64,000 bases of DNA from positions 15,177-79,176 of the forward strand of contig CAZHTF010000007.1 in NCBI GenBank assembly GCA_964535305.1, read 5' to 3'. The stretch is from CAZHTF01 sp964535305 (lineage in GTDB: Bacteria > Planctomycetota > Phycisphaerae > UBA1845 > Fen-1342). Below the pieces are notes generated by a model. That model was not told the DNA's origin and made no database searches. It was given only the letters and a program-made list of their open reading frames with translations. Below, piece by piece: positions 7,802 through 16,867 of this stretch (position 1 is the stretch's first letter; each line of letters opens with the position of its first letter). A program made the position numbers and the translations under genes.

Positions 7802-8899
7802 CTATCGCTCGCCCTCGAGCACGTCGCGCAGCACCTCCGGCTCGGCCCGGCCAACGCCATCGCGTTCCGCGGCCATCAGCGTCGGGGCGAGGATTGCGCC
7901 TTTTTCCCCATGCCGCCGCCGCTCCTGCGACAGAATCTCCAGTCCAGCGACGTCGACCGCCAATGGGTCGAAGCCGGCGATCACGCCGCCGTAGTCCACC
8001 AGGTCGCCTTCGGTCGCGTCCGGTCCGTTCCGAATGACGATTCGGAGCGCGTTCACAAGGTTCAGGCAGAGTCGCGAGCTGATTTCCGGGTGGCCGATGA
8101 TCTGGCCGACGTACGGCGCGCAGCCATTGGCATGACAGCGGGCCGGGTGGCGGATGACGGCGTGCGAGACATTCTTCATCGCGCAGCTCATGCCGGCCAC
8201 CTGGTGCGTTTTCAGAAACGGGACGTTGATCACCGCGTCCGCCTCGTACCAGTACGTCGCGACCGGCTGCGACTGGTCTGCGACCGGAATCGCGCGGCCC
8301 CAGCCTTCCGCCGCCGTGCGCGTCCCGTGCTCGCGACCCGCGGCCGGCCCGCCTTCGACGATCGTCACGTAGCTGAGGTCATAGCCCGCGAGCTTCAGCC
8401 CGCGCAGCAGCGCGTCCGCCATCGGAACGGTTGACTGCATTGCATCGGCGGCGACGCCGTTGAATTTCAACACGATGTGCTTGGCCGAGCCAAGAATCGC
8501 GCGCCAGGCGTCGCTGGGCGTGCCGGCGTGCGTCAAGTGCGTCACCGCACCGTCCAGCAGCCGCGCCAGCATCCGCGCATCGATCGTCGAGCCGCGCAGC
8601 ACGCGGCTGGAGCGCATTTCGACCACGCGGGCCGCGGACGGGTGTTGCAGCCACCAGGGCGCGCTGGGCCGATTCGCGGCGGTCTGGGATTTCGGAACAG
8701 CCGGAGTATCCGCCGCAGCGCTCGGCGGGCTCGCTACTTCGGCTGGCGTGTGCGCGGCGTCGCGACGGGAAGCGGGCGGCGTGTGTTGCGCGCGCAGCGT
8801 CGGCGCCAGCGATCCGCCCAGTGCCGCCGCGGCGGCGCGCAGCAGCGCCCGTCGCGAGAGCTGCGCGGTGCAATCTGTTTTGCCCGTGTCGTGCGCCAT
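7802..8899 (-). CDS. Tat-exported DUF362 domain protein
   Basis: Start chosen at ATG 8899 (MAHDTGKTDCTAQLSRRALLRAA); the frame stays open upstream but there it is antisense to the next gene. The N-terminus has a twin-arginine signal (SRRALLRAAAAALGGSLAP), then an Ala/Pro-rich linker of about 50 residues, and a DUF362-like domain: IVLKFNGVAADAMQSTVP, VINVPFLKTHQVAGMSCAMKN, and GVIAGFDPLAVDVAGLEIL near the C-terminus. The family is conserved but its reaction is not firmly known; some members carry ferredoxin clusters, this one does not. 365 aa. It diverges from the pyrophosphorylase gene with only 48 bases between start codons. Confidence 0.82.
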   Translation of the reverse strand: MAHDTGKTDCTAQLSRRALLRAAAAALGGSLAPTLRAQHTPPASRRDAAHTPAEVASPPSAAADTPAVPKSQTAANRPSAPWWLQHPSAARVVEMRSSRVLRGSTIDARMLARLLDGAVTHLTHAGTPSDAWRAILGSAKHIVLKFNGVAADAMQSTVPMADALLRGLKLAGYDLSYVTIVEGGPAAGREHGTRTAAEGWGRAIPVADQSQPVATYWYEADAVINVPFLKTHQVAGMSCAMKNVSHAVIRHPARCHANGCAPYVGQIIGHPEISSRLCLNLVNALRIVIRNGPDATEGDLVDYGGVIAGFDPLAVDVAGLEILSQERRRHGEKGAILAPTLMAAERDGVGRAEPEVLRDVLEGER

Positions 8900-8947
8900 T
8901 GTTACTCTGTATCGGATCGGGTGGATTTCAAGTTGACGAGGTGACGA

Positions 8948-10384
8948 ATGCCGACGCTCGCGGAGCGGCTGGAACAGCATCGCAGCCAATTGCTGCGGCA
9001 TGGTCAGGAGCACGTGCTGGCGTACTGGCCGAAGCTGGATGCGCAGCAGCAAGCGCAACTGCTGGACGACCTTGACCAGGTGGACCTGCCGCGCTGCGCG
9101 CCGCTGATCGAGCGCTACGTGCTGCAGCGGCCGACACTGCACGTCAGCGGCAAGATCGCGCCCGCCGAGGCGCTGCCGAGCACGCCCGAAGCGGAGCGCG
9201 CGGCCCTCTATCAGCGGGCCCGCGTGCAGGGCGAGGCGCTGCTGCGCGACGGCGCGGTCGCTGCTTTCACTGTAGCGGGCGGGCAGGGCACTCGGCTGGG
9301 CTACGACGGGCCCAAGGGCGCCTACCCGATCAGCCCGATCCGCAACGCCAGCCTGTTCCAACTTTTCGCGGAGTATCTGCGCGGCGCGGGGCGGCGCTAC
9401 GGGCGCGTGCCGCGCTGGTACATCATGACCAGCCCGTCCAATCACGCGCAGACCATCGCGCTTTTCGAGCGGGCCGCGTACTTCGGCCTGGCCGCGGATC
9501 AAATCTTCTTCTTCCCGCAGCGGCAGATGCCGACCTTTACGCACGACGGCAAGATCGGACTCAGCGAGCCGCACCGGCTGGCGCTCTCGCCCGATGGGCA
9601 CGGCGGAAGTTTGCACGCGCTGCGCGTCAGTGGGGCGCTGCAGGACATGCAGCGGCGCGGGATCGACTATATCAGCTATTTTCAGGTCGATAATCCGCTG
9701 GTGCGCTGCGTCGATCCGCTCTTCCTCGGGCTGCACGCGCTTTGCGGGTCGCAGATGTCAAGCAAAGCCGTGACCAAGCGCGATGCGCGCGAGCGCGTCG
9801 GCGTCTTCGCGCGCGTCGACGGCGCGCTGCATGTGATCGAATACAGCGATCTGCCACAGGAGCTGAGCAGCGCGCGGCAGGCCGATGGTTCGCTGCAGTA
9901 TTACGCCGGCAGTATCGCGATCCACGCTTTGGATCGCGCCTTCGTCGAGCAGCTCACGGCGCCCGGCGCGGCGGCGTCGCTGCCGTGGCACCGGGCGGAC
10001 AAGCAGGTGCCGCTGCTCGAGCGCGGCGGGCAGCGCAGCAATCCGAGCGCGCCGAACGCGGTCAAGCTCGAGCTGTTCGTGTTTGACGCGATCCCTTTGG
10101 CGCGCAATCCGTTGGTATTGATGACGCCGCGCGAGGAGGAATTCTCGCCGGTGAAAAACGCCGAGGGCGAGGATTCGCCCGCGACAACGCGGCGCGACCT
10201 GGTGCGGCGTGCGGCCCGCTGGCTGGCGCATGCGGGCGTGCAGTTGCCGCTCGATGCGCACGGCGCGCCGGCTGCGGCGCTCGAGATCAGTCCTGCGCTG
10301 GCGCTGGACGAAGTCGATTTGCGCGAGCAGCTCGCGCGTCGACCGCTTTCAAATCTGGTTGGGCCGCTGCTGCTGGCGCCGTAG
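8948..10384 (+). CDS. UDP-sugar pyrophosphorylase of the UAP1/UDPGP family
   Basis: Uridylyltransferase resembling eukaryotic-type UDP-N-acetylglucosamine pyrophosphorylase (sugar-1-phosphate + UTP to UDP-sugar + PPi). The nucleotide-binding signature AGGQGTRLGYDGPKGAYPI lies near residues 103-121. Other family motifs are YIMTSPSNHAQT, FFPQRQMPTF, HGGSLHALRVSG, YFQVDNPLVRCVDPLFLG, NAVKLELFVFDA and EEFSPVKNAEGEDSP. 478 aa matches the family, not the ~290-aa GalU or bifunctional GlmU. ATG 8948 follows GAGGTG. UDP-GlcNAc is the likeliest product, but UDP-glucose or UDP-galactose cannot be excluded from sequence alone. Confidence 0.88.
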   Translation: MPTLAERLEQHRSQLLRHGQEHVLAYWPKLDAQQQAQLLDDLDQVDLPRCAPLIERYVLQRPTLHVSGKIAPAEALPSTPEAERAALYQRARVQGEALLRDGAVAAFTVAGGQGTRLGYDGPKGAYPISPIRNASLFQLFAEYLRGAGRRYGRVPRWYIMTSPSNHAQTIALFERAAYFGLAADQIFFFPQRQMPTFTHDGKIGLSEPHRLALSPDGHGGSLHALRVSGALQDMQRRGIDYISYFQVDNPLVRCVDPLFLGLHALCGSQMSSKAVTKRDARERVGVFARVDGALHVIEYSDLPQELSSARQADGSLQYYAGSIAIHALDRAFVEQLTAPGAAASLPWHRADKQVPLLERGGQRSNPSAPNAVKLELFVFDAIPLARNPLVLMTPREEEFSPVKNAEGEDSPATTRRDLVRRAARWLAHAGVQLPLDAHGAPAAALEISPALALDEVDLREQLARRPLSNLVGPLLLAP

Positions 10385-10424
10385 CGCCGGGCCGCATGGC
10401 CGTTCTTAGCAAGGCAAGGCCGTC

Positions 10425-11768
10425 ATGACCTCAACGCAGCCAGAGAGCGCAATTTTCTCGGCCGAGGAGCTGTACGAAGCCTGGCCCGTGTTGCTGGACG
10501 AAGATCGCGTCGAGGCCTTCCGGCTGTTGCCGCGGGTTGATGCCGAGGAGCTGTTCTTTCGCTTGAGCTCGCAGGATGAGGCGGCCCTGGTGCTGGCGCT
10601 TCCGCCGCCCGAGCGGCGCTCCTGGCTGCGGCTGCTGCCGCCAGACGATGCGGCGGACGTGCTGCAGGTGATCGAGCCGCCCGAGCGCGAGGCGATGCTG
10701 GCGCAGCTCGACGACGCCACCCGCCGCGAGGTCTCGGCGCTGCTGGCGTACGACGAGGACCAGGCCGGCGGGCTGATGAACCCGCGCTACGCACGGCTGC
10801 GGCCGGACATGAGCGTCGACGAGGCCATTTCTTATCTGCGGCGGCAGACGCGCGAGAATATCGAGACCATTTACTACGCGTATGTGATCGACGCGCAGCA
10901 GAAATTGTTGGGGGTGGTCTCATTCCGCGAGTTGTTCGCGGCGACCGCGGACAAGCGCGTCCGCGACGTGATGCACAGCGAGGTGCAGACCGTTCCGGAG
11001 CAGATGGACCAGGAGGCGGTCTCGCATCTGTTCGCCGTGCACGACCTGCTGGCGCTGCCGGTCGTCGATAGCGAAGGGCGCATGAAGGGCATCGTCACCG
11101 CCGACGACATCGTCGACGTGGTGAAGGAAGAGGCCACTGAAGACATCCAGAAGATCGGCGGCATGCAGGCGCTGGATTCGGCGTATCTACAGGCCGGCGT
11201 GACCGAGATGTTCCGCAAGCGTGTCATCTGGCTGATGGTGCTCTTTCTGGGGCAGACGCTGACGCTCACCGCGATGAGCTACTTCCAGGCCGAGATCGAA
11301 CGCGCCGACGTGCTGGCCCTTTTCGTTCCGCTGATTCTCAGCAGCGGCGGCAACTCAGGCTCGCAGGCGTCAACGCTGGTGGTGCGCGCATTGGCGCTCG
11401 GCGAACTGCACCTGCGCGACTGGTGGCGCGTCTTCCGGCTGGAGATCACGGTCGGGATGGTGCTGGGCGCCGTGCTTGGCGCGCTCGGGCTGGTGCGCGT
11501 CATCGGCGGACACTATGTGCTGCAGGCCAGCGGCGCAGCTGGCTTCGGCGAGCACTACACGTTGATCGCCAGCGCCATCGCCATAAGCGTCGTTGGCGTA
11601 GTCATCTGGGGCACGCTCATCGGCGCGATGTTGCCGCTATTCCTGCGGCGCTGCGGCGTCGATCCGGCCAGCGCCTCAACGCCGTTCATCGCCACATTTG
11701 TTGATGTGACTGGGATCATCATTTATTTCAGCGTGGCGACGATCGTGCTGCGCGGCACGCTGCTCTAG
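10425..11768 (+). CDS. mgtE: magnesium transporter MgtE
   Basis: Homodimeric Mg2+ channel/transporter of the inner membrane. Domain order is complete: an acidic cytoplasmic N domain (residues ~15-130, ending in DEDQAGGLMNP), two CBS domains (~130-250, with VRDVMHSEVQTVPEQ and VTADDIVDVV), the connecting helix, and five membrane helices. The pore motif SSGGNSGSQASTLVVRALALGE (first 20 residues are the family signature) is near residue 305 and the conserved Asp lies in FVDVTG near the C-terminus. 447 aa is standard. It follows the pyrophosphorylase by 40 bases on the same strand and converges with the TPR lipoprotein gene. Confidence 0.95.
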   Translation: MTSTQPESAIFSAEELYEAWPVLLDEDRVEAFRLLPRVDAEELFFRLSSQDEAALVLALPPPERRSWLRLLPPDDAADVLQVIEPPEREAMLAQLDDATRREVSALLAYDEDQAGGLMNPRYARLRPDMSVDEAISYLRRQTRENIETIYYAYVIDAQQKLLGVVSFRELFAATADKRVRDVMHSEVQTVPEQMDQEAVSHLFAVHDLLALPVVDSEGRMKGIVTADDIVDVVKEEATEDIQKIGGMQALDSAYLQAGVTEMFRKRVIWLMVLFLGQTLTLTAMSYFQAEIERADVLALFVPLILSSGGNSGSQASTLVVRALALGELHLRDWWRVFRLEITVGMVLGAVLGALGLVRVIGGHYVLQASGAAGFGEHYTLIASAIAISVVGVVIWGTLIGAMLPLFLRRCGVDPASASTPFIATFVDVTGIIIYFSVATIVLRGTLL

Positions 11769-11844
11769 CGCCGGGCGGCCAGCGCGGCCGCAATCCAGGC
11801 ATGCGTAGCGCGATGCGGCAAGCGTCAGCGGGGCAATCGGCCAC

Positions 11845-12882
11845 TCAGGGCGCGTCGAGCGCCATCGGCGCCGGCGGCGTGCGCACGCGGTACTTTTCAA
11901 TCAATTCCCGCAGACGCGGCTGGGCCGGGTCGAGCTCCAAGCTGGTGTGCCAGGCGTTGAGCGCCTCTTCGCGCAGCGCCAGCTCAGCCGGCTTGGCCAG
12001 GTGCAGCGTCATGTTGACCACGCCCATGCCAGCCTGGGCGCGGGCGCTGCGCGGATCGAGCTCGATCGCGCGCTTGTACGCCGCCAGCGCCTCGTCCAGC
12101 CGCCCTTCGCGCCACAGGCAGTATCCCAGGCGCTCGTGCGCTACCGCCGTGTCGGCCGCCAGCTTGATCGCGGATTCGAGCGTTCGGCGTGCGGCGGGCC
12201 AGCGCTCCTGATTGAGGTAGACGGTCGCGAGGTTGACGAGAATCAGCGGCTGGTTGGTGTCGAGCTCGAGCGAGCGCTTGTAGGCGTGAATCGCTTCGTA
12301 GAATTGCTCGCGGGCGTCGTGCGCGGCGCCGAGGTTGCTCCAGGCGAAGGCGTTGTCGGGCTCGATCTCGAGCGCCGTCTTGTAGCCGCTGATGGCGGCG
12401 TCGATGTCGCCGGACTGGTGCTGGGTTTGTGCCAGGCGCACCTGTGTTTCGAAGTGTCGCGGATTGATGCGGGCGGCCATGCCGTAGGCGCGGATCGCTT
12501 CGGTCAGGCGATGCAGCAGGCGATAGGTCTCGCCCAGTTCGAACAAGGGCTTGTGCTGAAACGGGTCGAGCCGCACGCCTTCCTCAAGCGCCTCGGCGGC
12601 TAGTTCGAGCTTGCCGGACTGTTTGAAGGCGTAGCCCAGTTCGCAGTGGGCCTCGGCCAGCAGCGGATCGAGCTGGATCGCCTTGCGAAACTCGGCGACG
12701 GCGGCTTCGAGCTGGTCGGCCTGGATCGCGGCGCGGCCGGTCTGCATGTGCGTGCGGGCCTGGTCCTGCGAAATGGCCTGGCAGCCGATGGCCGGCAGCG
12801 TCAGCAGCAAGAGCGGCAGCGCAAGTGACAAGCGCGGCGCGCCGCGAAGCGGGTGGAGCGGTTGAAGCGTGGGCACGCGCAT
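11845..12882 (-). CDS. TPR-repeat lipoprotein
   Basis: ATG 12882 gives MRVPTLQPLHPLRGAPRLSL followed by a hydrophobic stretch ending LLLTLPAIGC, a likely (slightly imperfect) lipobox; a start 12 codons upstream is possible. After it come about eight tetratricopeptide repeats with the usual W/L-G-Y-A-P pattern, for example AHCELGYAFKQSGKLELAAEALEEGVRLDP and later AWSNLGAAHDAREQFYEAIHAYKRSLELD. It is probably a periplasm-facing scaffold anchored to a membrane; partners unknown. 345 aa. Converges with mgtE (76 bases between stops) and diverges from nuoG. Confidence 0.8.
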   Translation of the reverse strand: MRVPTLQPLHPLRGAPRLSLALPLLLLTLPAIGCQAISQDQARTHMQTGRAAIQADQLEAAVAEFRKAIQLDPLLAEAHCELGYAFKQSGKLELAAEALEEGVRLDPFQHKPLFELGETYRLLHRLTEAIRAYGMAARINPRHFETQVRLAQTQHQSGDIDAAISGYKTALEIEPDNAFAWSNLGAAHDAREQFYEAIHAYKRSLELDTNQPLILVNLATVYLNQERWPAARRTLESAIKLAADTAVAHERLGYCLWREGRLDEALAAYKRAIELDPRSARAQAGMGVVNMTLHLAKPAELALREEALNAWHTSLELDPAQPRLRELIEKYRVRTPPAPMALDAP

Positions 12883-13208
12883 GTTGCATATGTACTGGCG
12901 TGCGGCTGCGTGCGTCAAACTCCGAACATCACGGCAAAAGAGAGTATCGGACGCTCGTGCCGCACGGCGCGCCAGTCACGCGGCTGGCGCTCGCGCTGCT
13001 TGGAGAGCCGCACGAGCGCTGCGCGGCGCGCCCCGCATTCGCGGCCTGACGCGGCACGCGCGCGGCGCGTCCGGCGCAGTGCTGCGCCGCGCGAGTGTTC
13101 TGTTTCTGTGAAAGTGGGCTGCGCGGCTGGACGCGCGACCCGCGACCATCTACTTTCTTGCCAGTCCGCGACGCCCGCGGTGCGCGGCGTGATTAGCTTG
13201 AGAGTGCG
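12883..13208. other. gene-less divergent region upstream of nuoG
   Basis: 326 bases between the divergent TPR and nuoG starts, very GC-rich. It must hold the promoter of the nuoG-N operon, but I see no convincing -35/-10 pair and no small gene or RNA in it. Confidence 0.4.
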
Positions 13209-14795
13209 ATGCCAAAGATTGTCATTGACGGAAAGCCGGTGGAGTGTCGCGACGGGGTGCCCGTGCTGCGGGCCGCGCTGGAAGCCGGCTTCGAAGTGCC
13301 GCATTACTGCTATCACCCGGGCCTGTCGATCGTGGCGAGCTGCCGGCTGTGTCTAATGGAAATGAAGATGCCCGACCCCAAGACCAAGGAGCTGGTCTGG
13401 TCGTCGCGGCTGGTGCCTTCGTGCCAGACGCCGGCCCGCGAGGGCATGGAGGTGCGCTTCAATTCCGCGAACGTGCGGGCCAGTCAGAAGCACGTGATGG
13501 AGTATTACCTGCTCAATCACCCGCTGGATTGCCCGGTGTGCGACAAGGCCGGCGAGTGCTACCTGCAGGATTACACCGAGTCATTCGGCAGCGGCTCGTC
13601 GCGGATGGTCGAGGACAAGCACAAGAACCCCAAGAAAGACATCGGCACGCACACGCTGCTCTACCAGGACCGCTGCGTGCTCTGCACGCGCTGCGTGCGC
13701 TTCACCGACGAGATTGCAGGGCAGGGCGAGCTGACCGTCGTCGATCGCGGAAACCGGGCGGAGATCGACGTGTTTCCCGGCGTTCCGCTGGAAAACAAGC
13801 TGCAGGGCAACGTGGTCGACCTGTGCCCGGTCGGCGCGCTGCTCGATAAGGACTTTCTCTTCAAGCAGCGCGTCTGGCTGCTGGAATCGACGAATTCGGT
13901 CTGCCCGGGCTGCAGCCGCGGCTGCACGATTGAGATCGACCACAACGAACAGGGCGTGCATCGCCTGCGGCCGCGTTTCAACGAGAAGGTTAATGAGTGG
14001 TGGATCTGTGACGAGGGCCGCTTTGGCTGGAAATACACGCAGCAGAAAGATCGTCTGAACCAACCGCGCCAGAAAAGAGCCGGGCAGTGGGAGCCGCTGC
14101 GCTGGGAGGACATTCCCAGCGTGCTGCGGGCGCGCTTCGCGCAGGTCGGCGACGCGCTCGCCGGTGTGCTCAGCCCGATGCTCAGTTGCGAGGAAGCCTG
14201 GCTGCTGGCGACGTTCATCCGTGGCATCGCGCCGCGCGCCACGCTCGTGTGCGGCTTCGTGCCGATCATCGGCAGCGACGAGCGCTTCCGCAAAGGCTTC
14301 ACGATCAAGGCCGAAAAGTGCCCCAATCGCCGGGGCGTCGAGCGGATTCTCGAGCATTTCGGCGGTCCGCAGCTCGGCTTTGACGAATTCGTCGGCAAGC
14401 TTGGTCAGGGGGCGTTTAAGGCCGCGTATCTGACTGGCGGCTATCCGCGGCCATGGGTCAGCGACGCGCTCGCGAAGGCCGCGTCTGCCTGCCCGTTGCT
14501 AGTCGTGCACGATCTGTTCCCCTCCGCGCTCGACGGGCCCGAAGCGATCCAAATCCCGGCGGCGACTTGGGTTGAGCGCGAAGGCTCGTTCATCAATGCC
14601 GACGGGCTGCTACAGGCCTTTGAGCGGGCGCTTCCGCCGCTGGAGGGCGTGAAGGCGGATGGGCAGTTCCTGGCGGAGCTGGTGGGCGAGAGCGGACTGT
14701 TCCGCGCCAGGCGCGTTCGAGAGAAACTGGCCCAGGCCATGCCGGAGTTCGCGCAGGTTTTTGAGCCGCGCCGCGAGCCGGCGCATGCGCACTAG
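13209..14795 (+). CDS. nuoG: NADH-quinone oxidoreductase subunit G, short form
   Basis: Iron-sulfur subunit of the complex I peripheral arm, first gene of nuoGHIJKLMN. All cluster ligands are visible: 2Fe-2S N1b (C34, C45, C48, C72), N5 (H104, C108, C111, C117), N4 (C156, C159, C162, C206), and the extra 4Fe-4S site corresponding to N7 (C232, C235, C239, C267 in CPGCSRGC...WWICDEGRF). The molybdopterin-like region after it is short: the protein has 528 residues, whereas Thermus and E. coli forms have roughly 780-910. The truncation affects a region without known catalytic role. ATG start, with a purine-rich GAGAG just upstream. Confidence 0.93.
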   Translation: MPKIVIDGKPVECRDGVPVLRAALEAGFEVPHYCYHPGLSIVASCRLCLMEMKMPDPKTKELVWSSRLVPSCQTPAREGMEVRFNSANVRASQKHVMEYYLLNHPLDCPVCDKAGECYLQDYTESFGSGSSRMVEDKHKNPKKDIGTHTLLYQDRCVLCTRCVRFTDEIAGQGELTVVDRGNRAEIDVFPGVPLENKLQGNVVDLCPVGALLDKDFLFKQRVWLLESTNSVCPGCSRGCTIEIDHNEQGVHRLRPRFNEKVNEWWICDEGRFGWKYTQQKDRLNQPRQKRAGQWEPLRWEDIPSVLRARFAQVGDALAGVLSPMLSCEEAWLLATFIRGIAPRATLVCGFVPIIGSDERFRKGFTIKAEKCPNRRGVERILEHFGGPQLGFDEFVGKLGQGAFKAAYLTGGYPRPWVSDALAKAASACPLLVVHDLFPSALDGPEAIQIPAATWVEREGSFINADGLLQAFERALPPLEGVKADGQFLAELVGESGLFRARRVREKLAQAMPEFAQVFEPRREPAHAH

Positions 14796-14815
14796 TCGAC
14801 AGGATTGAGGCCGCG

Positions 14816-16072
14816 ATGTTTGGATTGACGCTCGAATCCGCGACGAATTTCGTGCAGTGGTTCTTCGCCACGCAATTCACGTTCTCGATCTTCATGCTAT
14901 TGGTCGGGCTCGGCATGATCGCCGGCGCCGCCGCGCCGCTGTGCATTCTGGCGGAGCGCAAGCTGTCGGCGTACATCCAGGACCGCAAGGGTCCCAACCG
15001 TGTCGGGCCGTGGGGCGTGCTGCAGCCGCTGGCCGATGGCGTGAAGTTCATTCTCAAAGAGGACATCACGCCGGCGAACGTGGACAAGCCGCTGTTTCTG
15101 CTGGCGCCGTGCATTGCGATGGGCATCGCACTGCTGGGCTACGCGGTGATTCCCTGGGCCGGCGAAATTCATATGCCCTGGATGCCCGCCGGCCAGACCG
15201 TCAGCACGCAGGCCGTCAGCATCGATGTCGGCTTTCTCTACATGATGGCGGTCGCGTCGCTGGGTGTGTACGGCGTGGTGCTCGCGGGCTGGGCCAGCAA
15301 CAACAAGTACTCGTTCTACGGCGGGATGCGGGCCACGGCGCAAATGCTGAGCTACGAAGTGCCGCTCGGGCTGGGGTTGCTGGCGATCGTGCTGGTGCAC
15401 GGCAACCTGCGGCTGGAAGTGATGGTGAACGAGCAGGCCGCCAGCGGCGTCTGGAACATCTTCCTGCATCCGCTCGCGTTCATCCTGGTGCTGATCAGCG
15501 CGTTCGCCGAGACCAACCGCGCCCCGTTTGACCTGGCCGAAGCCGAGCAGGAGCTGGTCGGCGGCTTCCACACCGAATACAGCGCGATGAAATTCGCCAT
15601 GTTCTTCCTGGGCGAATACGCACACATGCTCACCAACAGCGCGCTGATGGTCGCGATGTTCTGCGGCGGCTGGCACCTGTGGGGCCTGACCAGCGCGGAA
15701 GACACCTCGATCCTCGGCGCGTGCGTCAAGTTCGGCGTTTTCTGGTTGAAGATCGCTGCGTTCATCGGGTTTTACATGCTGATCCGCTGGACCGTGCCGC
15801 GCTTCCGTTTCGATCAGTTGATGAAACTGGCCTGGCAATCGATGGTCCCGATCGGCATCGCGCTGATCGTCGGCCAGGCCGTGCTGGTGACCTACGGCTG
15901 GCAGCGCAGTTTCCTGGCGAACTTGACATTGAACACGGTCCTGGTGCTGCTGGCGCTGGCGCTGGCGTCGCGCAGCCGCGCGCCGGTGACCGGCCGGCAG
16001 GACAATCTGCCGGACGTCGACGTGCGGCCGGGCCAGGATTGGCGCCGCGAGCGGCTTGCGGCGGGCCGCTAG
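14816..16072 (+). CDS. nuoH: NADH-quinone oxidoreductase subunit H
   Basis: Membrane subunit at the junction of the two arms of complex I, forming the quinone channel entrance. Eight or so hydrophobic helices; signatures AERKLSAYIQDRKGPNRVGPWGVLQPLADG (cytosolic loop near residue 45-75) and FAETNRAPFDLAEAEQELVGGF, with the loop glutamates involved in quinone chemistry, are intact. 418 aa, with a basic C-terminal tail after the last helix. Starts 20 bases after nuoG and ends inside the leader of nuoI. Confidence 0.96.
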   Translation: MFGLTLESATNFVQWFFATQFTFSIFMLLVGLGMIAGAAAPLCILAERKLSAYIQDRKGPNRVGPWGVLQPLADGVKFILKEDITPANVDKPLFLLAPCIAMGIALLGYAVIPWAGEIHMPWMPAGQTVSTQAVSIDVGFLYMMAVASLGVYGVVLAGWASNNKYSFYGGMRATAQMLSYEVPLGLGLLAIVLVHGNLRLEVMVNEQAASGVWNIFLHPLAFILVLISAFAETNRAPFDLAEAEQELVGGFHTEYSAMKFAMFFLGEYAHMLTNSALMVAMFCGGWHLWGLTSAEDTSILGACVKFGVFWLKIAAFIGFYMLIRWTVPRFRFDQLMKLAWQSMVPIGIALIVGQAVLVTYGWQRSFLANLTLNTVLVLLALALASRSRAPVTGRQDNLPDVDVRPGQDWRRERLAAGR

Positions 16073-16103
16073 GCCGCGCCTGCGCGTAAACGGGAGATGC
16101 AAC

Positions 16104-16697
16104 GTGTTGCGCGACGAAGAGATCATCATCCTCGATGAGCCGCAGCTATCGGCGGCGGAGCGGATGTATCTGCCGCAGATCGTCTCCGGCATGCGGACCA
16201 CGCTGCGGCACCTGTTCAGCAAGAAGAAACGCGACCAGACCACGTTGCAATACCCGGAGCAGAAGCGGCAACTGCGAGTCGAGAACTACCGCGGCGTGCA
16301 CCGGCTCAATCGCGACCCGGACGGGCGCGTCGCGTGCGTGGCGTGCTTCATGTGCAGCACTGCCTGCCCGGCGCACTGCATTCATATCGTCGCGGGCGAA
16401 AGCCCCTGGCCCGATCGCGAGAAATACCCGGTCAAATTCGACATCGATGAGCTGCGCTGCATTTATTGCGGCATGTGCGAAGAAGCCTGCCCGGTGGATG
16501 CGATCGAGCTCACGCCGCACTACGAGCTGGTCGGTCGCTCGCGGCAGGAGATGATCTTCGACAAGGAGAAGCTGCTGCAGGTGTTCGACGAGACCAAGGA
16601 CTTGAAGCCTCGCAAGAACCCCGCGGTGACGGACTACGGTCTGACGGGCGGACAGCCGCTCGAGATCGCGCGGCCCAACGCGCACGGAAAGATTTGA
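16104..16697 (+). CDS. nuoI: NADH-quinone oxidoreductase subunit I
   Basis: Ferredoxin-like subunit that carries clusters N6a and N6b and links NuoG to NuoB. Two CxxCxxCxxxCP motifs are present: CVACFMCSTACP and CIYCGMCEEACP. I choose GTG 16104 because GGGAG (16092-16096) lies 7 bases upstream; an ATG at 16056 in the same frame overlaps nuoH and adds 16 Arg-rich residues not expected in the family. 197 aa from the preferred start. The N-terminus includes an amphipathic segment before YPEQKRQLRVENYRGVHRL, the usual pre-cluster motif. Confidence 0.93.
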   Translation: MLRDEEIIILDEPQLSAAERMYLPQIVSGMRTTLRHLFSKKKRDQTTLQYPEQKRQLRVENYRGVHRLNRDPDGRVACVACFMCSTACPAHCIHIVAGESPWPDREKYPVKFDIDELRCIYCGMCEEACPVDAIELTPHYELVGRSRQEMIFDKEKLLQVFDETKDLKPRKNPAVTDYGLTGGQPLEIARPNAHGKI

Positions 16698-16867
16698 ATG
16701 CGGCGGCGGGTTTGACGACGCGCGGTCGAGCCGGCAGGATTTGACCGTCGCGCTGGCCGCGCGACGGCCGGCTCGCTACACTTCGCCGCTCTTTCGGCGT
16801 CGAGGAAGCGTGGTACTCTGGATGGAGCGCTCCGCGGCGGTGTCGTGCCGACGCAGGGCGAATCGCA

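Noticed and set aside
8900..9736. N-terminal extension of the DUF362 protein
   Set aside because: The frame stays open but is antisense to the pyrophosphorylase; a Tat signal begins at ATG 8899.
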